Shown: in pieces, positions 21,055-32,048 of the stretch
How positions within the stretch are numbered: the first letter of the stretch is position 1
How the letters are laid out: each line of letters begins with the position of its first letter
Assembly: GCA_963823515.1 (NCBI GenBank)
Contig: CAWGMB010000004.1
Span: 248,001-312,000 of the forward strand
Length of the DNA stretch: 64,000 nucleotides
DNA from: Miltoncostaea sp963823515
GTDB lineage: Bacteria; Actinomycetota; Thermoleophilia; Miltoncostaeales; Miltoncostaeaceae
Direction of reading: 5' to 3'
Program-made: the position numbers and the translations under genes
The notes under the pieces: generated by a model
Seen by the model: only the letters and a program-made list of their open reading frames with translations
Databases searched by the model: none
Told to the model about the DNA's origin: nothing

Positions 21055-22805
21055 ATCCTCCACCAGCCGCCGCACCGCGGCCCTCGCCGTCACCCTCGCG
21101 GTCCTGGGGGGCGCCACGGCCGCCACCGCCGCCGTGCCACTCGGCGCCGAGAAGCCGGCGCCCGGGGCGCCGTCCGCCTCCGCGCCGCGGGTCGAGTTCG
21201 CGCGCACGCTCCCCGGGGCCTCGCGCCTGCTGGTCACCTTCAGCGACTCGCCCCGGCGGGCGGTCGCCGAGTCGCGTCTGGCGGGCCTCGGAGACCTGGC
21301 GCCGGTGATCCCCGAGGCCGGCGTATGGGGCCTGGACCCGTCGGCGCCCGCGACCGTACGCGCGCGCGCCCTGACCCGGGCGCGTGTCGCGGGCGCCGAG
21401 TGGTCGCTGACCCGGCGCACCGCCGACCGTCCCGCGCCGCCCTCGGCCCCCGGCGCCGCGCCCGCAGGTCACGGACCCGTTCTTCACCCCGTCGTCGCAG
21501 TGGGGGCTCCTCGGGGGCTCGACCTGGGGCGCCGACCTGATCACGCTCGGCCCGCGGCCGGCCATCGCGGTCCTCGACAGCGGCATCGACTCGGGCCACG
21601 AGGAGTGGGGCGGAGCGGCCAGCCCGCTCATCGCCCCGCGCAGCACGCTCCGCGGGGACGCCGACGCCGGCGACCACGGGATCTCGGGGCACGGCACCCA
21701 CGTCGCCGGGATCGCCGCAGCGCCCGCCAACGGGGTCGGGGTGGTCGGCGTCGCGCCCGCCGTGCAGGCCGCCGCGCCCGTCATCCCGGTGCAGATCGCC
21801 GACCGCGACGGCAGCAGCACCGACGAGACGATGATGCGGGGCATCCGCCACGCGGTCCTCAACGGCGCCAAGGTGATCAACATCTCGGCCGGGCGGCCCG
21901 GGCTACTCCCAGGCGTTCCAGGACACCGTCTACTGGGCCACCGCGCGCGGGCGCCCTGATCGTCGCGTCGGTCGGCAACCAGGGCCAGGACGTCAACGCG
22001 CTCAACTTCCCGGCCGGCTACCGCCGCGTGCTCGGCGTGGGCGCGCAGTGCGACGGGATCGTGACCTTCGACTGCCCGCGGCCGTTCGCGCGCCGCGACC
22101 TTCTCCAACCACAACCGCACCGTCGACGTGATCGCCCCGGGCGTCAACATCCTCTCGAGCGTGCCGCGGAGGGTGAACGAGCGCGTGGTCGCGCCCGGCT
22201 ACGCGCTGAAGGACGGCACCTCGATGGCGGCGCCCTACGTCTCGGGCGTCGCGGCGCTGGTGCAGGCGGCCAACGGGGGCGCCCTGAGCCCGTACCAGCT
22301 GGCGCGCCAGCTCAAGAACACGGCCACCGACATCGGCACCACCGGCCGCGACAACACCAACGGCTTCGGCGTCGTCAACCCCCGGGCGGCCGTCTCGCTG
22401 CAGGGCACCGAGGACGACGTCGGCGAGGTGAACGACGACATCAAGTGGCTCGCCGGGACGACGCGCCTCAACCAGGTCGGGCGGCCGCTGGTGATACGGG
22501 CGACCGCCGACCAGTTCGAGGACTCCGAGGACGTCTACGCCGTCCGGCTGAAGCGCGGCGAGCGCCTGCGCGCGGTCCTCACGCACGGCAAGCGGCGCTT
22601 CGACCTCTACCTCTGGGATCCCGGCACGCGCACGGTGGGCACCGAGAACGGCAACCTCGAGCGGCACCTGATCGACTACCGCCCCGGAACCCGGCCCACC
22701 GGCGTCATCGTCCACCGCGCGAAGCGGGCGGGCGTGTACTACCTCGACGTGTTCGCCCGCCGCGGCGCCGGTCCGTACACCCTCCGCCTCATCCGCCAGC
22801 GCTGA
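21047..22805 (+). CDS. Secreted subtilisin-like serine protease (S8 family)
   Basis: About 585 residues. ATG 21047; signal peptide TAALAVTLAVLGGATAATAA, then a propeptide-like region. Catalytic triad: Asp in AIAVLDSGIDSGHEEWGG, His in ISGHGTHVAGIAAAP, Ser in LKDGTSMAAPYVSGVAALVQ. After the protease domain a C-terminal beta-sandwich of the PPC type reads DVYAVRLKRGERLRAVLTHG and GVYYLDVFARRGAGPYTLRL. Four +1 breaks (GCA, CTA, CCT, CTT); four steps match the change of frame from start to stop. An extracellular hydrolase; no cell-wall anchor is seen. Confidence 0.93.
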
Positions 22806-22969
22806 GCCTGAATCCGTCGCATCTCGCGGCGCGGATGCGCGAGATTCCTCCCGTCATGAAGGATTCGGCGCGACCGCAGGGGATCACCCGTGCGGTGCGA
22901 CGCCGGATCTCCCCTTCGCGGGAACTCTCGCGCCCCGCATCCACGATCTGCGACGCATTCAGGCTGAGC
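22801..22969. repeat. 169-bp palindromic element after the subtilase gene
   Basis: Arms of 21 bp at 22801-22821 and 22949-22969 are inverted copies with two mismatches (GCTGAGCCTGAATCCGTCGCA). Inner parts are also partly complementary, so the whole could fold into a long cruciform. The stop codon of the subtilase lies inside the left arm. Size and end sequence resemble the element at 28667-28840. Confidence 0.55.
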
Positions 22970-23034
22970 GCGCATCCCCCGATGCCGGCGCGCCGTCGCC
23001 TCCCGCATCCCCGATCCGCGGCGGATCCGGGCTG

Positions 23035-23325
23035 ATGCCCGTCGGACCCCACTCCGTCCTGGTCTACGACTACGTGGCCGACATCCTCGAGCGCCGCGGC
23101 GCGTACCGCGAGGCCCACCTCGCCCGGATCGACGAGTGGATCGCGGCGGGGACGATGCTCTGGCCGGCGCCCTCGGCGATCCGCCGACCGGCGCGCTCTT
23201 CGTCTTCGGCGACGTGGCCGAGAGCGAGATCGCCCGCTTACGCCGACGGCGACCCGTACGTCGCGGCGGGCCTGGTCACCGCGCGGCGGATCGAGCCCTG
23301 GACGGTCGTCCGCTCCCGGGACTGA
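23035..23325 (+). CDS. YciI-like protein
   Basis: About 95 residues. ATG 23035. YciI-type ferredoxin-like fold: VLVYDYVADILERRGAYREA, HLARIDEWIAAGTML, AGALGDPPTGALFVFGD, GDPYVAAGLVTARRIEPW. The conserved DPYV motif is present. One +1 break at TTA (about 23237) and a net -1 (or two +1) at about 23160; the -1 reading, MLLAGALGD, matches the family better. Members are small putative enzymes or binding proteins of unclear function. Confidence 0.75.
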   Translation: MPVGPHSVLVYDYVADILERRGAYREAHLARIDEWIAAGTMLWPAPSAIRRPARSSSSATWPRARSPAYADGDPYVAAGLVTARRIEPWTVVRSRD

Positions 23326-23419
23326 CCTTCGTCAGCCCGTCCGCGTCGCGTGCCGGGGGGTCGAAGGACATCGGGCCGGCGCGGGCTCGCGGGGCGTCCG
23401 GTGGGATAGGTTGCGTGCT

Positions 23420-24581
23420 GTGACGACCGCTTTCGTCCACGCCGAGGGCGGACCGACGTACAACCTCGGCGACGACCACCCGATGACGCCGCTCCGTGCG
23501 CCAGCTGGCGGTCGATCTGATCCGGGCCTACGGGCTGCACGAGCACCCCGACGTCGTGCCGGTCGACGCCGGAGCCGGCGACCGACGAGCATGATCGAGC
23601 GGGTCCACACCCCGGCCTACGTCGCGGCGGTGCGCCGCTACAGCGCCAACCCGATGCTGGCCTCGGCGTGGGAGGCCGGCCAGTGGGGCCTCGCCGCGGG
23701 CGGCGACACGCCGGCGTTCGCGGGCATGCACGAGGCGGCCGCGGCGAGTCTGCGGCGCGTCGGTCGCCGGCGCGATGGCGGTGTGGGAGGGGCGGGCCGA
23801 CCAGGCGTTCGTCGCCGGCGGCGGCCTGCACCACGCGATGGCCAACCGCGCCGCGGGCTTCTGCATCTACAACGACACGGCGGTCGCCATCCAGGCGCTG
23901 CTCGACGCCGGCGCCGAGCGCGTCGCCTACATCGACATCGACGTGCACCACGGCGACGGCACCCAGTGGATCTTCTTCGAGGACCCGCGCGTGCTGACGT
24001 GCTCGGTGCACGAGACCGGCCGCTACCTGTTCCCCGGCACCGGCGGCCTCGCCGAGCGCGGCGTCGGCGCCGCGGAGGGCACGGCGATCAACGTGCCGCT
24101 GCCGCCCTACGCGGGCGATCGCCCCTACCTGCGGGCGATCGAGGACGTCATCTGCCACGCGGTGCTCGACTTCGAGCCCGACGTGATCGTGACCCAGGAC
24201 GGCGCCGACCCGCATCACGCCGATCCGCTCGCGCACCTCCAGGTCACGATGCCGACCTTCCCGCGCGCGTACGCCGCGTTGCACGAGCTGGCGCGCTCCT
24301 CGACCGCGCAGGGGCGCTGGGTCGCGCTCGGCGGCGGCGGCTACACCTTCCAGGTGGTGCCGCGCGCGTGGACGCTCCTGTTCGCCGAGATGCTCGGCGT
24401 GGAGCTCGACGACGAGATCCCCGAGGCCTGGTGGCGCCCCGGCGAGGAGATGCTGGGCGTGCCGCTCCCACGGCACATGTCCGACGATCCCGAGCCCGAG
24501 GTCCCGGCCGAGGAGCGGATGAGGGCCGACGTCGAGGGCGACCGGGTGGTCGACGAGGCCCGGGCCCTCTTCCTGCGCTGA
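23420..24581 (+). CDS. acuC: AcuC/histone-deacetylase-family protein
   Basis: About 385 residues. Zinc hydrolase fold removing acetyl groups from lysines; bacterial AcuC acts on acetyl-CoA synthetase. GTG 23420. Motifs: GGGLHHAMANRAAGFCIYND, VAYIDIDVHHGDGTQ (metal Asp/His), TQDGADPHHADPLAHL (metal Asp) and VALGGGGYTFQVVPRAW. Four +1 breaks in the first third (CGT, GGA, CAT, AGT) account for the change of frame; from 23775 onwards the frame is clean. Acetate kinase and phosphoketolase lie 8 kb away, so a link to acetyl metabolism is plausible but inferred. Confidence 0.88.
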
Positions 24582-24589
24582 CCGCGCAG

Positions 24590-24937
24590 CTGGCCGCCGC
24601 GTGCAGTGTGTCGGGCGGGTGGCCGGGCAGGGCGCCGACAGACGCGGCCGATCCTCCCCGCCGCGGCCGGGCGCCTGCGCAGGCCGCGGACGGCCAGCAG
24701 CAGTCCAAGCGGGCCACGCCTTCCGCGGCGTGCGCGCATGACCTCGGCGAGCGGAGCTCGGGCTCCGGCCTCAACGGTGTGTAGGAAGAACATGGACGGC
24801 TTTCGCTGATGATCCGGGTCGGCGCGGCGGGCCTCATGCGCCCTCAGGTTCGCCCCGCGCTGCTTGGGCGTCGATGACCACTGGTGCGCCGACTCGGCCG
24901 GCGGCGGCGAGCCGTCGGGTGGTGATTCGGTCGGCAT
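24590..24937 (-). CDS. Hypothetical protein, about 115 residues
   Basis: ATG 24937 has GAGGAGG 8 nt upstream. The first half is hydrophilic (PTESPPDGSPPPAESAHQWS, RGANLRAHEARRADPDHQ), then SMFFLHTVEAGARAPLAEVM and an Arg-rich tail. The end is uncertain because frame steps may occur. No family recognised. It is the only candidate in the stretch 24582-25236, which otherwise shows nothing I can interpret. Confidence 0.35.
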
Positions 24938-25236
24938 CGGTGTGCCTCCTCGTAGCACGTGCCGGCGGGTTCGATCCGGGCCCGGCCGCGCGTGGAGGGC
25001 GGCACCACCCCGAGACGCCCCCGGCCGAGGGCCGGCAGCCCCGAGGGTGCGAAGGGCCGCGTTGCGCGGCGCAGTCCTCGAGGAGCCGCGCCGGTCTCCG
25101 TCCTTCCGGCCCGACCGCCGGGTTCCGCTCACGCCTGGCGGGCGCAGGTCCGATACTCGGGATCGGTGGGGCGGTCGCGCCGGCGACTAGTGCTCGGGGA
25201 GACATCGAGTCGTCACCGGACGCGGAGGTCCGCGCA

Positions 25237-25501
25237 GTGCGAGTTCGTCTTCTTTCTCATCGGCATCGTGATCGCGGTCGCTATCGCCTTCTGGTGCGCG
25301 TCGATCGCCTCGCGCAAGGGCCGCAGTCCCCTTCTCTGGGGGATCCTCGGCCTCGTCCTGCCGCTGATCGCGCTGATCGTCATCGCCGTTCTGCCGGCGA
25401 CTGACAATCCGGTCACCTCTAGCCGCTCGGAGGGGCAGCCCGTACCTCCCCCCGCCGCCGTCCGGCAAAGGTCGCATACCACCACCCCACGACCGACCTG
25501 A
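25237..25501 (+). CDS. Small two-helix membrane protein with a frame break at codon 2
   Basis: GGAGGT is followed at normal spacing by GTG 25237. The next codon is CGA; skipping its C gives EFVFFLIGIVIAVAIAFWC, which is in frame with the rest of the protein. Two membrane segments (residues about 3-20 and 32-52, LWGILGLVLPLIALIVIAVL) are joined by a positive loop ASRKGRSP; a polar tail ends TTTPRPT. About 87 residues. Function unknown. Confidence 0.6.
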
Positions 25502-25668
25502 GCTGGTGCTCCGTTCCGAAAGTGCTCCTGCACTCCGGCAGCCTGCAAACCACCGGGGATCCTGCGTCATCGCTTGACCGCAGTCGCTGAAGCCATCGCG
25601 GATCTCCCTCTTCCTTGGCCCGCGGGATTCTCGGGGCCGGAAGCACAACGAACTTCCGGAACGGAGCA

Positions 25669-27008
25669 CTAGGAGGCGACCACCCGGTTGCGCCCCGCCG
25701 CCTTGGCGACGTAGAGGCGCGCGTCGGCGCTCTCCAGCAGCCCGCGGGGATCGTCGCCGCGGGAGGCGGCGACGCCGAGGCTGACGGTGACGCCCGCCGG
25801 CTCCGCGCCGGCGGCCTCGACGGCCCTCCGCACGCGCTCGGCCACCGCCGCGGCCGCCGCGTCGTCGGCGCCCGGCAGCAGCAGGGCGAACTCCTCGCCG
25901 CCGATCCGGCAGGCGCGGTCCTCGGCGCGCGCCTCCTGGGCGAGCACCTTGGCGACCGTGACGAGGGCGTCGTCGCCGGCCTGGTGCCCGTGGCGGTCGT
26001 TGAACTGCTTGAAGTGGTCGACGTCGAGGATGACGACGCCCATCGAGCCGCCCGCACGCCGCGCGCGGGCCATCTCGACCGCCAGCGCCTCGTCGAAGGC
26101 GCGCCGGTTGCCGAGGCCGGTGAGCGGATCCGACATCGACAGATGCTCCAGGCGCCGCAGCAGGTCGCGCTGCACCAGCGCGGCCGAGAGGGCGGTGGCC
26201 AGCATCCGCAGCTCGAGGATCGCGTCGCGGCGCACGACCGTTCGGCCGACCCGCACCAGAGGGCGCGAGGCGGTGATCGCACCGAGGGCCCGCTCGCCGC
26301 CGTCCTCCTGGCGCCGCCCGACGATCGGCAGCTCGAGGAAGGCACGCCCGTCGGCCCGCCAGTGGCGCTCGGTGGTGCGATCCTCGTCGCCGCCCCGCCG
26401 CACCACCACGTCCCAGCCCGGCAGGAGGGCGCGCGCCGCGTCCTCGGCGATGGCGGTCAGGGCCTCGTCGTCCTCCGCGCCCGTGAACGCCACCGAGGCC
26501 GCGTGCAGCGCCTCCATGCGCTTCTTGCTCTGTCGCAGCTCGCGCTCGTTGACCGGGCCCGCGGCGCCCGCCACCGCGACCACGGCGACCGCGAGCACCA
26601 GCGGGCCGGCGGAGTCCGACAGCGGCACCGCCCGGGTCCTCGACGAGCGTGAGCCAGCCCACGACGAGCCCCGAGAGGATCAGGGCCTTGATGCCGGGCC
26701 AGATCGTCAGCGTGAGGGTCACGGCGAGGCAGAAGACCGGCAGCAGCCAGACGGCCCGGCTGTCGACGCCGCCCGAGAGCAGGGCCAGCAGCCCGATCGC
26801 GAGCGCGTCCACCACCAGGGCGACGTCGACCGCGGCGAGCAGCCGCGTCGGCCAGCGGTTCGGGATCCACGCGAGCAGCGCGTGCAGCGCGACGACCGCC
26901 CGCGCAGACCGCCACGGCCCGGACGCGCTCGGACCCCGACATGTCGAGCGGGGCGAGTGCCGCGACCACCGCCAGGACCATCAGCACCGCCACCCGGCCG
27001 CGGGCCAT
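25669..27008 (-). CDS. Membrane-bound diguanylate cyclase (GGDEF)
   Basis: About 446 residues. ATG 27008 (27098 is an alternative). Several N-terminal membrane segments (VAVLMVLAVVAALAPL, LALLSGGVDSRAVWLLPVFC, ALILSGLVVGWL), a GAF-like middle region, then GGDEF: SDPLTGLGNRRAFDEAL, ILDVDHFKQFNDRHGHQAGD, RIGGEEFALLLPGADD and a C-terminal end of SADARLYVAKAAGRNRVVAS. The active-site motif is intact, so cyclic-di-GMP synthesis is expected. Two +1 breaks, both GGT (about 26908 and 26632), account exactly for the change of frame. Divergent from the proline-rich gene. Confidence 0.85.
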
Positions 27009-27199
27009 CGCGGCGTGTCGATCCTCGAGTTGGTACCAGGCTCGACGCGAGGGTGCGTTCTGGAGTACAGTCCCGGACGCGCCGGAGGTGGTGGACATCG
27101 CCCTCCCGGACGGGGTTTCGAGCGCACGTTAGCTGCTCGCGAGAAGATTTCGGCAAGGGGCTAAAGGAATCGGCACCCGCTGCCGATACAGGGGGCGCC

Positions 27200-28665
27200 A
27201 TGGCGCCCCCCTCGAATCGGAACTCCTCGATCCACCCGTCGCCGCCCGGCCTCGCTCGCGTCGCGGCCGTGACCGCCCTCGCGGTCGCCGGCGCCCCCAC
27301 GGCCGCGCTCGCCTCGGGTCCCGAGGCCCCCGTCGTCGATCCGGGCGCCCGACGCCGCCGCGCTGACCGCCGCCCCCGAGACGGAGGCGCTCTCCGCGGC
27401 GAAGCCCGAACGCCAGGCCGAGCCCGCCCCCGCTCCCGATCCGAGCCCCGGCGAGGTGACGCCCGCCGTGCCCGAGCGCCGCGCCCGGAGCCCGCCCCCG
27501 TGCCGTCCGAGCCCGAGCCCCGGCCCGAGGCGCTCCGCGTCCGAGGCCTCCGGCCGCATCCCGCCGACGCCGCCGTCTCCACGTCCGGCCACCTCCCCGA
27601 GTCGCCTCCGCGCCGCGACTCCCGGCCGACGCGTCCGGCGGAGGAGGCGCCGCGCCCGCGCCGGACCGGTCGCGAGCGCCCGCGACGCCGCGACGCCGCG
27701 GCCGACGCGTCGCCCGCGCCGGGCCCGAGGACGACGAGGGGCCCCGCCGTCCGACCCCCGAGGAGGCCGGGGACGCGCCGGGCGACGACCCCGCCGACCC
27801 GTCGCCGAGGCGCCCGCCGAGCGCCGGCGAGATCGTCGTCACCCCCGCGCGCCTGATCCTCCGCGGGGTCGACGGATCGACCGTCGAGGTGCCCTTCTCC
27901 ACGCTTCCCGCGCCCGGTCACCGCGACCCCGGCCCCGACGGTGATCGTGCCGCTGCCGCTGCCGGCCGAGCCCTCCGAGCGACGGGGACGAGGGCGAGGA
28001 GGGCATCGACCCCTCCGAGATCTTCGGCCCGGCGTTCCCGCCCGGCTTCTGGGACGACTACGACGGCCCCCGCCTCACCTGGACGCCCGGCTCACGGCGC
28101 CGTCTCCGGCGCCCGCCGCCCGCCGACCCGCGCGACGGGCACCGCCGCCGACCCCGCCGGCGCGTCGTCGTCGGCGACCGCCGGCCGCGGACCCCGGCCG
28201 CGCCCACGACCCTCCCGGGCCCGGCCGCGCTCGCACCCGACGTCCTGCCCGTGGAGAGCCAGCCGCCCGCTGCGCGGGCGCGCGCGACGCGCCGCCGGGG
28301 GCGCTGCTCGCCGATCCGTCGCCGGCTCCGCCGGTCCGCGCGATCCCGGTCGCCTCGTCCACCCGCTTCACCGCCGAGGTGATCGCCGCCGCCGCGCGCA
28401 CCCGCGGCGACCGCCCGGCCCGGGCGGCGACGGTCGCATCGGAGCTCGCGGGCACCGCGAAGGCCACGGCGTCGGCCGCCTCCCTCACCGCGAAGGCTCG
28501 CGCGCCGAGCCGCCGTGAAGGCCGGCACGTCACCGTGGCTGCCCTTCGGGCTCCTCGCCCTCGCCCTCCTCTACCTGCTCGGCCAGCGGGCCATGGACCG
28601 CGGCTCCAAGCTCGTCCTACGCCGGCCGCCCCGGCGAGCCCGACGACGAGCTGATCGAGCTCTAG
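27200..28665 (+). CDS. Secreted proline/alanine-rich protein with C-terminal membrane anchor
   Basis: About 485 residues with many frame steps. ATG 27200 gives a signal peptide (VAAVTALAVAGAPTAALASG). A long low-complexity Pro/Ala/Glu region follows, with ordered islands such as GEIVVTPARLILRGVDGSTV and FTAEVIAAAARTRGDRPARA. A C-terminal helix LPFGLLALALLYLLGQRAMD and a short charged tail end at TAG 28663. Likely cell-envelope stalk or surface protein. Exact frame boundaries in the repeat-rich centre could not be resolved. Confidence 0.5.
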
Positions 28666-28666
28666 C

Positions 28667-28840
28667 GTCCTGAGTCGCACATCGCGTGGCAGTTCCCGGC
28701 TTGGTCGGCCTTCGGCCGACCAAGCCGCATCGCCCTGCGGCGTCCTCGGCAGCCTCGATATCCAGATATCGAGGCTGAACTGCGGCCTTGCAGGTCGGGC
28801 GCTTCGCTCGGGAACTGCATACGAACGTACGACTCAGGAC
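28667..28840. repeat. 174-bp palindromic element with 31-bp inverted ends
   Basis: Arms at 28667-28697 and 28810-28840 are inverted copies, both beginning GTCCTGAGTCG and ending GCAGTTCCC, with an 11-bp middle in which several positions differ. Inside are two perfect hairpins: GGCTTGGTCGGCC-TTC-GGCCGACCAAGCC (about 28697-28725) and GCCTCGATATC-CA-GATATCGAGGC (about 28753-28776). It starts two bases after the stop of the proline-rich gene. The ends resemble those of the 22801 element (CCTGA..GTCGCA..CGCG). Confidence 0.6.
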
Positions 28841-28930
28841 ATTAGCCGGCGCGCCGCCGCTCGCGGCGTGCGGGCGACCCGTGGCGCGGTCCGCGTCTCA
28901 AGCGGCGCCCGGGGGTCGAGACAGATAGGG

Positions 28931-30708
28931 ATGCCCCGACATCCCCACGGCGTCGCCGGCCCGCCGCCCAGGCCATCCGCCCCTCAGGACGGCCCACGCC
29001 TTCACCGGGCGCTCGACGCCCTGCGCGAGGCCCTCTGGCTGCTCGACGCCGAGCGCGACGCCGACGGGCGCATCACCGACTTCCGGGTCGCCGACCTGAA
29101 CCGGACCGCCGCGGAGCTCGCGGGCCTGGACGTCGCGACCGTCCGCGGGCAGCGACTCGGTGAGCTGGTGCCCCTGGCGCGGCACCTCGGGCACATCGAG
29201 CGGTACGCGGCGATCGCCGAGTCGGGCCGCCGGGAGAGCTTCGAGTTCAGCGCCCCGGGCAAGGACGGTGACAAGATGTGGCGCCGCCTGAGGGCCGCGC
29301 CGTCGGGTGACGGCGTGGTCGTCGTCGTCAGCGACATCACCACGGAGAAGGCCCGTGAGCGCGAGAGGGCCGCGGCCGAGGAGGACCTCCGGTTGCTGGC
29401 CGAGAACGCCAGCGACATGGTGGTCCGGATCACCCCGCAGGGGCGCGTGACCTACATCTCCCCCGCGTGCGAGGAGATCCTCGGCCACCGGCCCGAGGAG
29501 ATCGTCGGACGGCTCGACCGGGAGTTCATCCACCCGGCCGACCTCCCCGTACTGGCGGCGAGCCGGCGGCAGCTGGAGTCCGGGCCCGAGCTACGCCCGG
29601 TCACCTACCGGGTCCGCCCCAGGACGGGCGGGTGGGTGTGGCTCGAGGCGACATACCGCGGCGTGCGCGACGCCGACGGCACCCTGACCGAGATCCAGGT
29701 CGCGACGCGCGACGTCACCGAGCGCATGCTCTCGCAGGCCGAGCACGCCGCGTTGCACCGGGTGTCGGAGGCGGTCGCCGAGGGCATCGACCCGGCCGAC
29801 CTCCACCTGCTCGTGGCGGCCGAGATGGGCAACCTGCTCGACGCCGACGGCGGGCGGGTGGTGCGCTACATCGACGACTCCACCGTCGAGGTGCTGGGCG
29901 CCTGGCGCCGGGCGTCGCTGCCCCCGACGCGCTCCGGCGAGCTCCTCGCCCTGAGCCCGACGTGGGTGGTGGCCCAGGTCCGCGCCACCGGGACGACCTC
30001 GATCTCGGAGCTCTCCTCCGACGACGCAGCGCGGGCCGGCGCGGGCCTGCGCATGGGCATCGCGGCGCCGGTGCGCCTCGGCGGGCGCGTCTGGGGAGCG
30101 GTGGCCGCGGCGTTCCGCGACCCGGGGACGTGCCCGTGGGCACGCCGATGCGCGTGGAGCGGTTCGCCAAGCTGGTCGAGCTCGCCGTCGCGAACGCGGA
30201 CGCCCGGGCGCGGCTGACGGTGCAGGCCACGACGGACGCGCTTACGGGCCTCGCCAACCACGGCACGTTCCACGCGGCCCTGGCCGACGAGTTCGCGCGG
30301 ACCTCCCGGTACGGGCGGCCCCTGAGCCTCGCCGTGATCGACCTCGACCTCTTCAAGACCCTCAACGACACCTTCGGCCACCGGGCCGGCGACGCCGCGC
30401 TCGCGACCGTCGGCGCCCTGCTGCGCGATCACGCCCGCCGGGCCGACGTCGTCGGCCGCATCGGCGGAGAGGAGCTCGGCTGGCTGATGCCCGAGACCGA
30501 CGCCGTCGGCGCCCTCGAGGCGGCCGACCGCCTGCGCCGGGCGATCGCGGCGGCGCCGATCGGCGGCCCCCTCGGCATGACGGCCTCGATCGGCGTGGCG
30601 CGGCGCACCCAGCTCGACCAGGATCCGGACCACCTCTTCCGCCGGGCCGACTCCGCGCTCTACCAGGCCAAGGAGAACGGCCGCGACCGGGTGGTGATCG
30701 CCGGCTGA
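28931..30708 (+). CDS. PAS-PAS-GAF-GGDEF signalling protein
   Basis: About 592 residues, soluble. ATG 28931. First PAS region (LREALWLLDAERDADGRITD, VVVVSDITTEKARERE), second PAS (ENASDMVVRITPQGRVTYIS, WLEATYRGVRDADGT), GAF (RVSEAVAEGIDPADLHLLVA), then GGDEF: DALTGLANHGTFHAAL, VIDLDLFKTLNDTFGHRAGD. The signature reads GGEEL instead of GGEEF/GGDEF, so activity is uncertain. One break near 30135 is a net -1 at CCCGGGGACG (reading PGDVPVGTP) or two +1 steps. Confidence 0.85.
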
Positions 30709-30728
30709 CCCGGCGGCCCGCCGCCTGC

Positions 30729-31884
30729 TCAGGAGCGGAGCTGGTCCGCCTCCGCCGTCGCCGCGGGCGTGGGCGCTCGCGCGATCTCGTGGAGGAAGGG
30801 CGCCAGGAACCTGCCCGTCGTCTTCGGCACGGGCCACCAGCGCGACGGGTCCTCGTCGCCGGGGAACACCCGCTCGCCGCCGCGCGACAGCCATCCGTCA
30901 GCGCCGTCCCAGACCCACTCGGGCATCGCGGGCATGAAGGGCAGGCTCCTCGGCGTCGGCGCCGAGGTCGCGGGCGATGGAGGCCGCCGCGGAGTCGGCC
31001 TGCTGGCAGGCGACGCCCCCCCGCTTGACGGCGAACGCGCCCGCGTCGCCGATGACGCGCACGCCCGGGGCCTCGGGGACCGTGCCGTCGGGCTCGCAGA
31101 GCACGAAGCCCGCCGCGTCCCTCGGCAGCCCGCAGAGCGCCGGGCCGCGCGTCACGGGCAGGGCCACGACGCGGTCGGCGCCGCGCGAGGAGCCGTCGCC
31201 CATCTCCAGCCGCCCCCAGCGGAACCGCTTCACGGAGGCGCCGGTCAGGATGTCGATGCCGGTCTTGCGGAGCTTGCCGACGACCGCCTCCCCGGCCGTC
31301 GGGCCGAAGGCCCCGAGCGGGCACGTCCTCCGCCGTGACGACGGTGACGTGGCAGGCCTCGCCGAGCCCGGACGCCAGCACGTGCTCGCGGGTCATCAGG
31401 GCGATCTCGTAGCCCGCGAGCGGCCATCCGCAGTCCTTGGGGATCGCGACCACCAGGTCGGTGTCGCCGCCGCGCTCGGCGTGCGCGACCATGCCCTCCA
31501 CCATCGCGCGCAGCTCCGGCACGTCGGCGTGGCCGCGGAAGGTCAGGGCCTCGGGGATCTGCGGCACCTGGCGCGGCCCCACGGCGACGATGAGGTGGTC
31601 GAAGCGCAGCAGCTCGCCGCCGGCCAGCATCACCAGGCGCCGTCCGGGGGTTGACGCACACCAGGTGGGAGCGCCGCAGCGCCGCGCCCGCGCGGCCGAC
31701 GACCCGCGACATCGCGACGTCGACCGAGCGGCGCGATGCCGAAGGCGCTCCCCGCCGCGCTCGCCGGGATCGCGAAGCGGCGCCCGGGGTCGACGACGGT
31801 CACCGCGGCCCGCGGCCCCGCGAACTCGCGCAGCGCGAGAGCGGCCTCGATCCCGGCCATCCCGGCTCCGGCGATCGACGACAT
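30729..31884 (-). CDS. FAD-dependent NAD(P)/quinone oxidoreductase (SQR/Ndh-2-like)
   Basis: About 385 residues. N-terminal FAD-binding motif IAGAGMAGIEAALALREFAG. After several frame steps: LLRFDHLIVAVGPRQVPQI, LVVAIPKDCGWPLAGYEIAL, RVIGDAGAFAVKRGGVACQQ (second FAD motif), ending with a short C-terminal domain WVWDGADGWLSRGGERVF. The layout fits the two-Rossmann flavoprotein family containing sulfide:quinone oxidoreductases and type II NADH dehydrogenases. I cannot assign the substrate. Start at ATG 31884. Confidence 0.75.
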
Positions 31885-32048
31885 GGGCCGGCGCGGATGA
31901 AGAGTGTCCCCTGCATTCCCGGAATGCTCCGCCTCGCGCCCGCCGGCCGCGCCATCCGGGGAGTCTCGACCGAGTGTTGCGGTTCCCCCGCACCCGTGTG
32001 ACGGGCCCTGCCATTGCCCCCGGCGCCGGGGCAGGCCAAGCTCGTGAC

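Noticed and set aside
28680..28840. Insertion sequence
   Set aside because: The 174-bp palindromic element has inverted ends but no room for a transposase and no clear target-site duplication that I could identify.
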